From contig NZ_CP109446.1 of NCBI RefSeq assembly GCF_036227265.1, positions 6,465,001 to 6,529,000 of the forward strand: a stretch of DNA of 64,000 nt, given 5' to 3'. Source of the DNA: Streptomyces sp. NBC_01476. GTDB lineage: Bacteria; Actinomycetota; Actinomycetes; Streptomycetales; Streptomycetaceae. This document shows, one piece after another, positions 16,516-26,184 of the stretch (its first letter is position 1; each line of letters starts with the position of its first letter). The position numbers were made by a program, and so were the translations under genes. The notes beneath the pieces were generated by a model. The model saw only the letters and a list, made by a program, of their open reading frames with translations, was not told the origin of the DNA and did not search any database.

Positions 16516-19500
16516 CCGTACGCGACTTCCGGCCGGTCACCACGGCCGATGACGAGGAGCGTCCCCAGGCAGGGCGGATCGCGGTGGTCGGCATCGCCTG
16601 CCGCTATCCCGACGCGGAGAACCCCGAAGAGCTGTGGCAGAACGTCCTCGCGGGCCGCCGGGCCTTCCGCAAGCTGCCCGACGAGCGGATGCGTGCCGAG
16701 GACTACTACTCGCCCGACCCCACGGCCCCCGACCGCTTCTACAGCGCCAAGGCCGCGGTGATCGAGGGCTTCGAGTTCGACCGGGTCCGCTACCGGGTGG
16801 CCGGCAGCACCTTCCGCTCCACCGACATGACCCACTGGCTCGCCCTGGACACCGCGGCCCGCGCGCTGGAGGACGCCGGTTTCCCGTTCGGTGAGGGGCT
16901 GGAGGGTGCCAACACCGGCGTCATCATCGGTAACACCCTGACCGGCGAGTTCAGCCGGGCCAACCTGATGCGGCTGCGCTGGCCGTACGTCCGCCGCACC
17001 GTCGGCGCGGCGCTGCGCGAGCAGGGCTGGGACGACGCGGCGCTCACCGCCTTCCTCGACAACCTGGAGCAGCGCTACAAGAGCGCCTTCCCGCCCATCG
17101 GCGAGGACACCCTCGCGGGCGGCCTGGCCAACACCATCGCCGGGCGGATCTGCAACCACTTCGACTTCAAGGGCGGCGGCTTCACCGTCGACGGCGCCTG
17201 TTCCTCCTCGCTGCTGTCGGTGTCCACCGCGTGCGACGCGCTGGCCGGCGGCAAGATCGACGTGGCGGTGGCCGGCGGCGTCGACCTGAGCATCGACCCC
17301 TTTGAGGTGATCGGCTTCGCCAAGACCGGCGCGCTCGCCACCGGCGAGATGCGGGTCTACGACAAGGGCTCCAACGGCTTCTGGCCCGGCGAGGGCTGCG
17401 GCATGCTGGTCCTGATGCGGGACGAGGACGCCCGCGCGCAGGACCGCTTCCGCTACGCCACCATCGCCGGCTGGGGCTACTCCTCCGACGGCAAGGGCGG
17501 CATCACCCGGCCCGAGGCCAGTGGCCACCGGCTCGCCCTGCGCCGCGCCTACCGCGCGGCCGGCTTCGGTATCGAGACGGTCGGTTACTTCGAGGGCCAC
17601 GGCACCGGCACCGCCGTCGGCGACGCCACCGAACTGCGGGCCTTCTCCGAGGCTCGCCGGGACGCCGCCGCGACCCGGCCCGCCGCCCTCAGCACGGTCA
17701 AGGGCAACTTCGGCCACACCAAGGCGGCGGCCGGCGTCGCCGGACTCCTCAAGGCGATCCTCGCCGTGCGCCACCAGGTGATCCCGCCCGCCACCAGCCA
17801 CGTCGACCCGCACTCCGAACTGACCGGTCCGGCGCCCGCGATGCGGGTGCCGGACCGGGCCGAGCTGTGGCCGCAGGGCGCGCCCATCCGGGCCGGAGTC
17901 TCCTCCATGGGCTTCGGCGGCATCAACGCGCACGTCGTGGTCGAGCACGCCGACGGCGTGCGCCGCACCGGCGTGCCCGCCGTCGCCCGGCGGCTTGTCG
18001 CCTCCCGGCAGGATGTGGAGCTGCTCCTGCTCGACGGTGCCGACCCGGACGAACTGCAGCAGAAGGCGACCCGGCTCGCCGAGTTCTGCGCCCAGCTGTC
18101 CTACGCAGAACTCGCCGACCTGGCCGCCACGTTGCAGGGCGAACTGGCCGACCGGCCCCTGCGTGCCGCAGTGGTCGTCGCCTCACCCGAGCAGGCCACC
18201 GAGCGGCTGACCGCGCTGGCCCACCTGCTGGCCTCCGGGGTCCGGTCCGCGGTGCACACCGCCCGCGGGGTCTTTCTCGGCAGCGCCGGGTCCGCCCCCC
18301 GGATCGGCTTCCTCTTCCCGGGCCAGGGCGCCGGAAAGCGTGGCGACGGAGGCGCACTGCGCCGTCGGTTCGCCGCCGTGGACGAGCTGTACGACCGGCT
18401 GGCGCTGCCGACCGACGGCGACCTGGTCGCCACCGACGTGGCACAGCCGCGCATCGTGGCCGCCTCGGTGGCGGGCCTGCGGATACTGGACATCCTCGGA
18501 ATCGAGGCGGTCCGGGCCACCGGGCACAGCCTCGGCGAACTGACCGCCCTGCACTGGGCGGGCGCCATGGACGAGCCCACGGTGCTGCGGGCGGCGGCAG
18601 CCCGCGGTCGTATCATGGCCGAAGCCAGCGACGGCGACGGCACGATGGCGGCGCTCACCACGACACCGGCGCTCGCCGAGGCGCTGACCGTCGGCGAACC
18701 GGTGGTGATCGCCGGCTACAACAGCCCGCAGCAGACGGTGGTGTCCGGTCCCGCCGCGGCGGTGGAACGGGTCTGCGCGCTGGCCGCCGGACAGGGCGTC
18801 GGCGTCACCCGGATCAACGTCTCCCACGCCTTCCACTCCCCGGCCGTCGCCCCGGCGGCGTCCGGATTCGCCGAGCACCTGGCGAACGAGCGGTTCGGCA
18901 CGGTCGGTGACGGCATGGTCTCGACCGTCACCGGCGGGCTGCTGCCCGCCGACACCGACGTGGTGGACCTGCTCACCCAGCAGATTCTGCGACCGGTGCG
19001 GTTCACCGAGGCTCTCCAGCAACTGGCCGGTGACGTCGACCTGCTGATCGAGGTCGGCCCCGGCCACGTGCTGAAGTCGCTGGCCGCCGACATCGCGCCC
19101 ACCGTGCCCGCGGTCGCCACCGATGCGGACGCCCTGTCGCTCAGCGGGCTGCTCGGCTCGGTCGCGGCCGCTTGGACGATGGGCGCGCCCGTCCGGCACG
19201 ACCGGCTGTTCACGAACCGGTTCACCCGGCCGCTGCCGCTGGACAAGGAGTTCCGCTTCTTCGCCAGTCCCTGCGAGGCCAACGGCGAGGACTTCGTACT
19301 GGAGCAGCCGGAACCGGTCACGCCGCCCCAACTCACCGCCCTCGCGGCCGGCATCGACAGCGCGGTCGCCGGCGCGGCACCGAACGGCGGCGGGGAGACC
19401 GCCTCCAGCCTGGAGGTACTGGTCCGGTTGGCCGCCGAGCGGGCCGAACTTCCGGTCGAGACCGTCGACCCGGCGGCCAACCCGCTGGACGAACTGCATC

Positions 19501-22418
19501 TCAGTTCCATCACCGTCGGCCAGATCATGAACCAGGCCGCCCAGGAGCTGGGCATCGGCGCCCCCATGGTCACCACCGCCTTCGCCACCTCGACCCTCAG
19601 CCAACTCGCCGAGCTGCTTGACGAGTTGGCCGAGCAGGCGCCGGACGGCGACCGCCGGCCGGCCACCGCACCAGGTGTCGCGCCGTGGGTGCGGCCGTTC
19701 CTGGTCGATCTGACACCGGCCGAAACGCCGGCCGGCGCGGCGGACGGACCCGGCGGCGAGTGGGAGGTCTTCGCCTCCGAACGGCACCCGCTGGCCGGAC
19801 CGCTCGCCGAGCGGCTGCGCGCGTCAGGGCCTGGCAGCGGCGTTCTGCTGGCGCTGCCCCGCGACTGCGACCAGGAGCACACCGGCCTGATGCTCGCCGC
19901 CGCCAGGGCCGCGCTCGACCCGGCTCGCCGCGCCGCGGGCACCCGGCTGGTCGCGATCGGCGACCGCAGGGGAGCCGCGGGCCTGGCCAAGACACTGCAC
20001 CTGGAGGCCCCGGACATCCCCGTCACCGTCGTGACGCTGCCGCTGCCCGAGGACCTGCCGGCCGACCGCGCCGACGCGCTCAGCGAGAGGATCGCCGCCG
20101 ACACGGCGGCCACCACCGCGTTCAGCGAGGTGCACTACGACGCAGACGGAGTACGGCGGGTGCCGGTGCTGCGGGTGGTGGACATCGAACCCGATCCCGC
20201 CCACCAGGCGCTCGGCAGCGATGACGTGCTGCTGGTCACCGGCGGCGGTAAGGGCATCACCGCCGAGTGCGCGATCTCGCTGGCCGGTGAGGACGGCGCG
20301 GCGGTCGGTCTGATGGGCCGCTCCGACCCGGCCGAGGACGCCGAACTCGCCGACAACCTGGCCCGGATGAGAGCAGCGGGGGTCCGGGTGCACTACGCCA
20401 GGGCCGATGTGACCTCCGCCGACCAGGTCAAGGCGGCGGTCGGCGAGATCACCCGCGCGCTCGGCCCGGTCACCGGCCTGCTGCACGGCGCGGGCCGCAA
20501 CGAGCCGCAGGCGCTTGCCACCCTCGACGAGGACTCGTTCCGCCGTACCCTGGCCACCAAGATCGACGGCGTGGAGACCGTCCTGGCCGCGATCGACCCG
20601 GCGGCGCTGCGGCTCTTCGTGACCTTCGGCAGCATCATCGGCCGGGCCGGACTGCGCGGCGAGGCGGACTACGCGACCGCCAACGACTGGCTCACCGAAC
20701 TCACGGTCCGCTTCCAGCAGGAATACCCCGACTGCCGTTGCCTTGCTCTGGAGTGGTCGGTCTGGTCCGGCGCCGGTATGGGGGAGCGGCTGGGTGTGCT
20801 GGAGGCGCTGGTCCGCGAGGGCATCGAGCCGATACCCGCCGACCAGGGTGTGGCACTGCTCGGCCAGTTGCTGGCCACCTGTACCACGCCGCCGGCCCTG
20901 GTCGTGATGGGCCGGGCGGGCGGGCTGCCGACGATCACCCTGGAACAGCGCGAACTGCCGCTGCTGCGCTTCCTGGAGCGCACCCAGGTGCACTACCCCG
21001 GCATCGAACTGGTCGCGGACTGCGAACTCAGCGCCGGCGGAGACCTCTACCTGCCCGACCACCTGCTCGACGGCGACCTGCTCTTCCCTGCCGTCCTCGG
21101 CATGGAGGCCATGACCCAGGCCGCCACCGCGCTGACCGGCCGGCAGGACACCCCGGTGCTGGAGAACATGCGGTTCCTGCGGCCGATCGTGGTTCCGGTG
21201 AACGGCGCGACGACCCTGCGGGTCGCCGTCCTCGCCACTGGCCCCGACACCGTCGAGGCGGTGGTGCGCAGCGGTGAGACCGGCTTCCAGGCCGACCATT
21301 TCCGGGCCACCCTGCGCTTCGGCACCTCCCTGCCGGACGGCGAACCGGTACCCGTCACCGACCAGGTGCCGCGGGTGCCGCTGGCCCCCGGCGAGCTGTA
21401 CGGGCCGGTGCTCTTCCAGGGCGACCGCTTTCAGCGGCTGCTCGGCTACCGGGACCTGGCCGCCAAGCACTGCCTGGCGGAGATCGACGACACCCCGCGC
21501 TCGGACTGGTTCGCCGGCTACCACCCGGGCGACCTCGTCCTGGCCGACCCCGGTACCCGGGACGCCCTCATGCACTCCATTCAGGCGTGCGTACCGGAGG
21601 CGACCCTGCTGCCGGTGAGCGTGGAGCGGCTGCACCTGGCCGCCGCGTCCGCCGCCCGTACCGGCCGGCTGCTGTTCCTCGACGCGCGCGAGCGCTCCCG
21701 GGACGGCGACAGCTACCTCTACGACCTTGACGTCCGCGACGAGGCGGGCCTCCTGGTCGAACGCTGGGAGGGCCTGCTGCTCCAGGCGGTCCGCAAGCAG
21801 GACGGCGCCGGTCCCTGGCTGCCCGCACTGCTCGGCCCGTTCCTGGAACGGCGGGTGGAGGCGGCCTTCGGTCACCCGGTGCGCTGCGTCGTCCTGCCCG
21901 GCGGCGCGGCGGCCGGCTCCTCGGTCGAGGAGCGGCGGCAGCGCACCGCGCAGGCGGTGAGCTGGGCGCTGGGACGTACCACCGAGGTGCACCACCGGCC
22001 CGACGGAAGGCCGGAACTGGCCGACGGCCGGCGGATGTCGTCCTCGCACGCGGCGGGCGTCACCTTCGCCGTGGTCGCCGAGCACGCCGTCACCTGCGAC
22101 GTCGAGGTCGCCGCCGAGCGTCCGGAGAGCGAGTGGGCAGGGTTGCTGGGAGCCGATGGCCTGGCGCTGGCCAGCCTCCTCGCCGAGGGCCGCGGCGAGC
22201 CGCTGAGCCAGGCCGCCACCCGGGTGTGGGGCGCGGTGGAGACGCTGCGCAAGGCGGGCCGCGCGGTCGCGTCGCTGAGCCTGGACGGCGACGCGGGACT
22301 GCCCGCCGGCTGGGTGGCCTTCCGCGGCGGCGAGCACCGCGTCGTCACCTTCCTGACCACCCTGGACGGCGTCGCCGATCCGGTGTCCTTCAGCGTGCTG
22401 ACCGAGGGGACCCGATGA
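16512..22418 (+). CDS. pksE: enediyne iterative polyketide synthase (PKSE): KS-AT-ACP-KR-DH-PPTase
   Basis: A 1968-residue single-module iterative type I PKS that makes the polyene precursor of the enediyne core. The KS (about 8-470) has Cys230 in DGACSSS plus EGHGTGT and NFGHTKAAAG. The AT-like domain (about 580-890) has Ser673 in GHSLGE. The ACP (about 960-1040) has Ser999 in ELHLSSITVGQ, the enediyne version of the DSL site. The KR (about 1235-1450) has TGGGKG and Tyr1387 in DYATAND. The DH hotdog (about 1500-1750) has His1517 in LPDHLLDGDLLFP. The C-terminal integrated phosphopantetheinyl transferase has Asp1863/Glu1865 and Glu1910/Lys1914. All key residues are present, so the enzyme should be active and self-activating. 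The reading frame is open far upstream, but the ATG overlapping the unbU stop is the coupled start. Confidence 0.97.
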   Translation: MTVRDFRPVTTADDEERPQAGRIAVVGIACRYPDAENPEELWQNVLAGRRAFRKLPDERMRAEDYYSPDPTAPDRFYSAKAAVIEGFEFDRVRYRVAGSTFRSTDMTHWLALDTAARALEDAGFPFGEGLEGANTGVIIGNTLTGEFSRANLMRLRWPYVRRTVGAALREQGWDDAALTAFLDNLEQRYKSAFPPIGEDTLAGGLANTIAGRICNHFDFKGGGFTVDGACSSSLLSVSTACDALAGGKIDVAVAGGVDLSIDPFEVIGFAKTGALATGEMRVYDKGSNGFWPGEGCGMLVLMRDEDARAQDRFRYATIAGWGYSSDGKGGITRPEASGHRLALRRAYRAAGFGIETVGYFEGHGTGTAVGDATELRAFSEARRDAAATRPAALSTVKGNFGHTKAAAGVAGLLKAILAVRHQVIPPATSHVDPHSELTGPAPAMRVPDRAELWPQGAPIRAGVSSMGFGGINAHVVVEHADGVRRTGVPAVARRLVASRQDVELLLLDGADPDELQQKATRLAEFCAQLSYAELADLAATLQGELADRPLRAAVVVASPEQATERLTALAHLLASGVRSAVHTARGVFLGSAGSAPRIGFLFPGQGAGKRGDGGALRRRFAAVDELYDRLALPTDGDLVATDVAQPRIVAASVAGLRILDILGIEAVRATGHSLGELTALHWAGAMDEPTVLRAAAARGRIMAEASDGDGTMAALTTTPALAEALTVGEPVVIAGYNSPQQTVVSGPAAAVERVCALAAGQGVGVTRINVSHAFHSPAVAPAASGFAEHLANERFGTVGDGMVSTVTGGLLPADTDVVDLLTQQILRPVRFTEALQQLAGDVDLLIEVGPGHVLKSLAADIAPTVPAVATDADALSLSGLLGSVAAAWTMGAPVRHDRLFTNRFTRPLPLDKEFRFFASPCEANGEDFVLEQPEPVTPPQLTALAAGIDSAVAGAAPNGGGETASSLEVLVRLAAERAELPVETVDPAANPLDELHLSSITVGQIMNQAAQELGIGAPMVTTAFATSTLSQLAELLDELAEQAPDGDRRPATAPGVAPWVRPFLVDLTPAETPAGAADGPGGEWEVFASERHPLAGPLAERLRASGPGSGVLLALPRDCDQEHTGLMLAAARAALDPARRAAGTRLVAIGDRRGAAGLAKTLHLEAPDIPVTVVTLPLPEDLPADRADALSERIAADTAATTAFSEVHYDADGVRRVPVLRVVDIEPDPAHQALGSDDVLLVTGGGKGITAECAISLAGEDGAAVGLMGRSDPAEDAELADNLARMRAAGVRVHYARADVTSADQVKAAVGEITRALGPVTGLLHGAGRNEPQALATLDEDSFRRTLATKIDGVETVLAAIDPAALRLFVTFGSIIGRAGLRGEADYATANDWLTELTVRFQQEYPDCRCLALEWSVWSGAGMGERLGVLEALVREGIEPIPADQGVALLGQLLATCTTPPALVVMGRAGGLPTITLEQRELPLLRFLERTQVHYPGIELVADCELSAGGDLYLPDHLLDGDLLFPAVLGMEAMTQAATALTGRQDTPVLENMRFLRPIVVPVNGATTLRVAVLATGPDTVEAVVRSGETGFQADHFRATLRFGTSLPDGEPVPVTDQVPRVPLAPGELYGPVLFQGDRFQRLLGYRDLAAKHCLAEIDDTPRSDWFAGYHPGDLVLADPGTRDALMHSIQACVPEATLLPVSVERLHLAAASAARTGRLLFLDARERSRDGDSYLYDLDVRDEAGLLVERWEGLLLQAVRKQDGAGPWLPALLGPFLERRVEAAFGHPVRCVVLPGGAAAGSSVEERRQRTAQAVSWALGRTTEVHHRPDGRPELADGRRMSSSHAAGVTFAVVAEHAVTCDVEVAAERPESEWAGLLGADGLALASLLAEGRGEPLSQAATRVWGAVETLRKAGRAVASLSLDGDAGLPAGWVAFRGGEHRVVTFLTTLDGVADPVSFSVLTEGTR

Positions 22419-22891
22419 CCCTGCCGGACTACTACGAGTACCGCCACCTGGTGGGCTTCGAGGAGACCAACCTCGTCGGCAACGTCTATTACGTCAACTA
22501 CCTGCGCTGGCAGGGCCGTTGCCGGGAGATGTTCCTGCGGGAGAAGGCCCCCGGCGTGCTCGCCGACATCCGCGCGGACCTCAAGCTGTTCACCCTGAAG
22601 GTGGACTGCGAGTTCTTCGCCGAGATCACCGCGTTCGACGAACTGTCCATCCGTATGCGGCTGCTGGACCTGACCCAGACCCAGGTCGCCTTCACCTTCG
22701 ACTACGTCCGCCTCGGGCCGGACGGGGGCGAGTCGCTGATCGCCCGCGGGCAGCAGCGGATCGCCTGCATGCGCGGCCCGAACACCGACACGCGCCCGAC
22801 CAGGGTTCCCGAGCCGCTCCGGCTCGCCCTGGTCCCCTACGCCGTCCCCGGCACGGCGACCTCCCTGACCGTCACCACCACCGCGGGGTGA
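22415..22891 (+). CDS. tebC: enediyne hot-dog-fold thioesterase (E10/TEBC)
   Basis: A 158-residue 4HBT-type thioesterase. The segment GFEETNLVGNVYYVNYLRWQ is the enediyne version of the 4-hydroxybenzoyl-CoA thioesterase motif, with Glu/Asn near the catalytic position. These proteins release the linear polyene from the PKSE ACP; in vitro PKSE plus thioesterase yields a heptaene. The ATG overlaps the pksE stop (ATGA), giving near 1:1 coupling. The length is normal for the family. Confidence 0.95.
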   Translation: MTLPDYYEYRHLVGFEETNLVGNVYYVNYLRWQGRCREMFLREKAPGVLADIRADLKLFTLKVDCEFFAEITAFDELSIRMRLLDLTQTQVAFTFDYVRLGPDGGESLIARGQQRIACMRGPNTDTRPTRVPEPLRLALVPYAVPGTATSLTVTTTAG

Positions 22892-22896
22892 TTCCC

Positions 22897-23466
22897 ATGT
22901 CCACCGTCCAACCGGCCTCCGTACCGCTGCCAGGCCCGCTCGACCTGCCACCGCTGCCCGTAGAGGCACCCGAGGCGGACGTCCACGACCGCCGCGCGCT
23001 GCGCGGGGTGCTGGGGCGTTTCGCCACCGGGGTGACCGTACTGACCGCGGGGCGCGACACCCCGCGGGGTATGACGGCCAACTCCTTCACGTCCGTCTCG
23101 CTGGAGCCGGCCCAGGTGCTGGTGTGCGTGGTGAAGTCGGCGGCCATCCACCAGACCGTGCTGGCCGAGCAGGCGTTCGCGGTCTCGGTGCTCGGCCGTG
23201 ACCAGGAGTGGGTGGCCCGGCACTTCGCCGACCACGGACGCCCGCGCGGGACACGGGAGTTCGCCGCTGTCGAGTACCAGCCCGGACGGCACACCGGCGC
23301 TCCCGTGCTCGGCCACGTCCAGGCGTGGCTGGAGTGCCGGCTCAGCGCCGTCCACGAAGGGGGCGACCACACCATCTTCGTGGGCGCCGTCCTGGGGGCC
23401 GGCCGCTCCTCTGCGGAGGACCCGCTGCTGTACCTCGGCGGGGCCTTCCGCCGGCTCGCCGACTGA
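22897..23466 (+). CDS. NAD(P)H:flavin reductase (flavin-reductase-like domain)
   Basis: A 189-residue protein of the HpaC/flavin_reduct family: LRGVLGRFATGVTVLTAG, then GMTANSFTSVSLEPAQVLVCV (FMN-binding core) and a C-terminal hinge around DHTIFVGAVLGAG with the usual His. Such enzymes supply reduced flavin to two-component monooxygenases. Enediyne clusters commonly contain one (SgcE6 in the C-1027 cluster). It starts only 5 bp after the thioesterase gene and ends the rightward operon before a strong hairpin. No two-component flavin monooxygenase is adjacent; the acyl-CoA-dehydrogenase-fold flavoprotein at 38420-39613 is one possible partner in the window. Confidence 0.92.
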   Translation: MSTVQPASVPLPGPLDLPPLPVEAPEADVHDRRALRGVLGRFATGVTVLTAGRDTPRGMTANSFTSVSLEPAQVLVCVVKSAAIHQTVLAEQAFAVSVLGRDQEWVARHFADHGRPRGTREFAAVEYQPGRHTGAPVLGHVQAWLECRLSAVHEGGDHTIFVGAVLGAGRSSAEDPLLYLGGAFRRLAD

Positions 23467-23477
23467 CCGCGGCACCT

Positions 23478-23514
23478 GAGGAAGCCCCCCGGCGGACCGC
23501 CGGGGGGCTTCCTC
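23478..23514. terminator. strong bidirectional hairpin between enediyne operons
   Basis: A perfect 16-bp G+C-rich stem with a 5-base loop (23478-23493 with 23499-23514), 11 bp after the flavin reductase stop and 17 bp after the convergent P450 stop. It closes both enediyne transcription units. Confidence 0.88.
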
Positions 23515-23531
23515 GTACTCAGGGGACAGGG

Positions 23532-24929
23532 TCAGTTCCGCGGCGCCACGGTCATCGGCAGACCGCCCTTGATCCGCAGCGTCAGCATCGGCTCGGCCAC
23601 CACCTCGTGGCCGGCCGGAACGGTCAGCCGCAGCCGGCGCAGCAGGACGGCGAGCACCACCGTGGCCTCCAGCATCCCCAGGCTGCTGCCCACGCAGACC
23701 CGCGGTCCCGCGCCGAAGGGCACGTAGCTGTAGCGGTGCCGGCCCGCCGAGCGGCCCCTGGCGAACCGCTCCGGGTCGAACCGGTCCGGGTCCTCCCAGA
23801 ACTGCGGATGCCGGTGCAGCGTGTAGGGGCAGAGGACCACGTCGGCGCCGGCCGGCACCCGGAAGCCGCCGATCTCGTCCTCGGCCAGCGCCTTGCGCGG
23901 CAGCAGCCACACCGCCGGGTAGAGCCGCATCACCTCCTGGAGCACCATCGAGGTGTACGTCAGCCGGTGGATGTCCTCGAAGTCCGGCAGCCGGTCGCCC
24001 AGCACCTCGTCGACCTCCGCGCGGACCCGGTCGCCGACCTCGGGATGCCGGTCCAGCAGGTAGAGCGTCCAACTGAGCGTGCTGGCCGTGGTGTCGTGCC
24101 CGGCCAGCAGCAGGGTGATCAGCTCGTCGCGCATGCGGTCCTGCCGCACCGCCGGGTCCCGCTCGCCGGCGGTCGCGTCGATGAGCCGCGACAGCACGTC
24201 GTCGCGGGTGCCGTCCGCCGGCGGGTGCTGCTCCCGCTCGGTGGCGAGGGCGGCCACGATCCGGTCCAGCTCCGCCCGCGCTCTGCGGAACCTCAGCTGG
24301 AGCGGCAGCGGCACCCAGGACGGCACCGAACTCAGGCTCATCATCTCGAAGATGGCCTGGTCCTGGACGACCTCGAACGCCTCGCCGATGGACTCGTACG
24401 CCCCCAGGTCCGCGTCCAGCAGCGAGCGGCCCAGTACCCCGAGGGTGAGACCCGTCATCTCCTGCCGGATGTCCACCGGCCCCGAGCCCGCGAGCAGCCG
24501 CAGCCGCTCGGCCAGCAGCAGTGCCTCCTCGGCGATGGCGCCGGCCTGCCGGGAGACGCGGCGCGCCTGGAACACCGGCTGGATCACCTTGCGCTGGGCC
24601 CGCCACAGCTCGCCCTCGCTGGTCAGCAGTCCGTTGCCGAGCGCCTTGCGGGCGTGCACCAGGCCGATGCCCTTGTGGTAGTTGGTGTTGTTGTCGGTGA
24701 GCACCTGGCGCACATGGTCGGGGTGGTTGAAGAAGTAGAGCGTCTTGGGGCCGAGCGGCAGCCGGACCGCGTCGCCGTAGGTGGCCGCCGCGTCCGTCAT
24801 CACCGCCAGCCGGTCGGACGCCATCCGGGCCAGCAGCACCGGGGTGGCGGCGCGCGAGGGCCCCGGGGGCCGGCGCGGACCGGCGCCGCGCGGCCGGACC
24901 GGGGCGGCCGCGGACTCCACGCCGGTCAT
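23532..24929 (-). CDS. cytochrome P450 (enediyne cluster)
   Basis: A 465-residue P450. The I-helix motif LLAGHDTTASTLSWTLY carries the acid-alcohol pair. The K-helix ExxR is in VLQEVMRLYPAVWLLPRKAL. The heme loop PFGAGPRVCVGSSLG places the Cys412 ligand. The sequence type (heme loop, PxRxA) resembles the CYP110/CYP102-like soluble bacterial group. P450s are common in enediyne clusters (for example SgcE7), where they probably oxidise the core. The ATG overlaps the stop of unbL (ATGA), so the two are made together. A ferredoxin gene is not visible nearby. Confidence 0.95.
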   Translation of the reverse strand: MTGVESAAAPVRPRGAGPRRPPGPSRAATPVLLARMASDRLAVMTDAAATYGDAVRLPLGPKTLYFFNHPDHVRQVLTDNNTNYHKGIGLVHARKALGNGLLTSEGELWRAQRKVIQPVFQARRVSRQAGAIAEEALLLAERLRLLAGSGPVDIRQEMTGLTLGVLGRSLLDADLGAYESIGEAFEVVQDQAIFEMMSLSSVPSWVPLPLQLRFRRARAELDRIVAALATEREQHPPADGTRDDVLSRLIDATAGERDPAVRQDRMRDELITLLLAGHDTTASTLSWTLYLLDRHPEVGDRVRAEVDEVLGDRLPDFEDIHRLTYTSMVLQEVMRLYPAVWLLPRKALAEDEIGGFRVPAGADVVLCPYTLHRHPQFWEDPDRFDPERFARGRSAGRHRYSYVPFGAGPRVCVGSSLGMLEATVVLAVLLRRLRLTVPAGHEVVAEPMLTLRIKGGLPMTVAPRN

Positions 24930-25909
24930 GTCCGCGCCTCCGGAGCGCCGTTGGCGACCCGCTCGGAGATCTGCCGGCGCCACACCTCGTACGCCGTCAG
25001 CCGGTCGTCCACCACCGGCGTCGGCCGGGCCTGCGCGCAGACCTCGGCGGCCTGCTGCGGGGTCAGGCCGCAGAGCAGTTTCGTGGCCAGTTCGGTGTGC
25101 GGGGTCACCAGGTCCGCCTCCACCCGGGCGGTCGCGGCAAAGGCAGCACCCTGGGCGAGCTGCGGCCGGTAGTGGCCGGCCCGCTCCAGCAGGGTCAGCA
25201 GCTCCGCCTCGTCGGCGCCGCCGGCGTAGCAGGCGGCCAGCCCCACCCCGCTGTAGAGGTCGGGGCGTCGGTCGGTCGCGAAGCCGTCCACCAGGTCCGC
25301 GACCACCGCCGGGTCGGTGCCGCCGACGAACCACAGCGCCCGGCCGATGCCCTGGTCGATGACATGCCCCGCGTACCGCCGGGTGCTGTCGCCCGGCCAG
25401 GGGAAGTCCCGTTCCTGGTACTGCTCGCGCACATAGCGCTGGGTGCGGAAGTACGCCTGGTGGAAGCCGTATCCGTCCAGGGCCAGCCAGCGCAGCAGCG
25501 GGTCGGCGGGCGCGATTGACGCCCACCGGAAGCGGGGCAGCCGGGCCATCGCCCAGCCGACGCCGACGTGCACCATGTAGTCGTGCGGGGCGCCGTGGCC
25601 CGCCAGGAAGGCGGCCACCCGCCCGTTGCCGGGCACCGGCAGGCCGTCCAGCATGGCCAGACCCATCGCGGCGCCCTCGTAGCCGAAGCCGCGGTAACCC
25701 ACCGGAATGCGCTCCAGCCGCCGGTGCGCCTCGTCCTGGTCACGGGCCTCGACGGCGAACGCGTACCCGTCCAGGAAGGTCGCTCCGACCCGCTCCAGGT
25801 TTTCACGCGCCTCGGGGCCTTTGTCGTAGAAGCCCCGGGTCGACAGCTTCGTCTCGTTGTGGCTCGGCGTTATCAGGCGGCGCCTGACCGCCCGCCAGCT
25901 CCCGCTCAT
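24926..25909 (-). CDS. unbL: UnbL-type enediyne cassette protein (E3, DUF1702)
   Basis: A 327-residue DUF1702 protein, one of the five conserved enediyne cassette members. The sequence has the family landmarks: ETKLSTRGFYDKGPEARENL near the N-terminus, GFGYEGAAMGLAMLDGLP, VGVGWAMARLPRFRW, LDGYGFHQAYFRTQRYV, VIDQGIGRALWFVGGTD and LYSGVGLAACYAGG. Function is unknown; deletion in other clusters abolishes enediyne formation. The start at 25909 has GGAGG six bases upstream. Here it is on the opposite strand from unbV-unbU-pksE and coupled to a P450, whereas in many clusters unbL, unbV and unbU are neighbours in one operon. Confidence 0.95.
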   Translation of the reverse strand: MSGSWRAVRRRLITPSHNETKLSTRGFYDKGPEARENLERVGATFLDGYAFAVEARDQDEAHRRLERIPVGYRGFGYEGAAMGLAMLDGLPVPGNGRVAAFLAGHGAPHDYMVHVGVGWAMARLPRFRWASIAPADPLLRWLALDGYGFHQAYFRTQRYVREQYQERDFPWPGDSTRRYAGHVIDQGIGRALWFVGGTDPAVVADLVDGFATDRRPDLYSGVGLAACYAGGADEAELLTLLERAGHYRPQLAQGAAFAATARVEADLVTPHTELATKLLCGLTPQQAAEVCAQARPTPVVDDRLTAYEVWRRQISERVANGAPEART

Positions 25910-26029
25910 CGTTGCCTCCAGCCCGCCGCGTGCCCGGACGGCCGCAGCTCTCCGCTTACATGCTTCGGCGCCGGGGCCCGCGGCACTACTCCCACCGTGC
26001 CGGGGCCGGGGCAACACGGAAGTAGGCGT

Positions 26030-26064
26030 GGAACGGGCTGAGTCCGAACAATCAGGCCCGTTCC
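26030..26064. promoter_or_regulatory. long imperfect inverted repeat in the unbL/membrane-protein divergent region
   Basis: The arms 26030-26041 and 26052-26064 pair over 12 bases with one bulge (GGAACGGGC...GCCCGTTCC core). The repeat is in the middle of the 275-bp divergent region between unbL and the membrane protein gene. It could be an operator serving both promoters or an RNA hairpin. Confidence 0.4.
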
Positions 26065-26184
26065 CTGCACTCTCGGCACCGGGCGGCTCACATACTGCCA
26101 CCGCCGTACGGGATCGGCCGCCCGGCTGCCGCTGTCGGATCGCACGCAATGCCTCCGCCCCCCTGTTCCCAGAGGAGATCTCAC

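Noticed and set aside
19824..22337. 837-codon open frame antisense to pksE
   Set aside because: Shadow of high-GC codon bias; composition (Gly/Arg/Gln/His) is not protein-like and there is no RBS.
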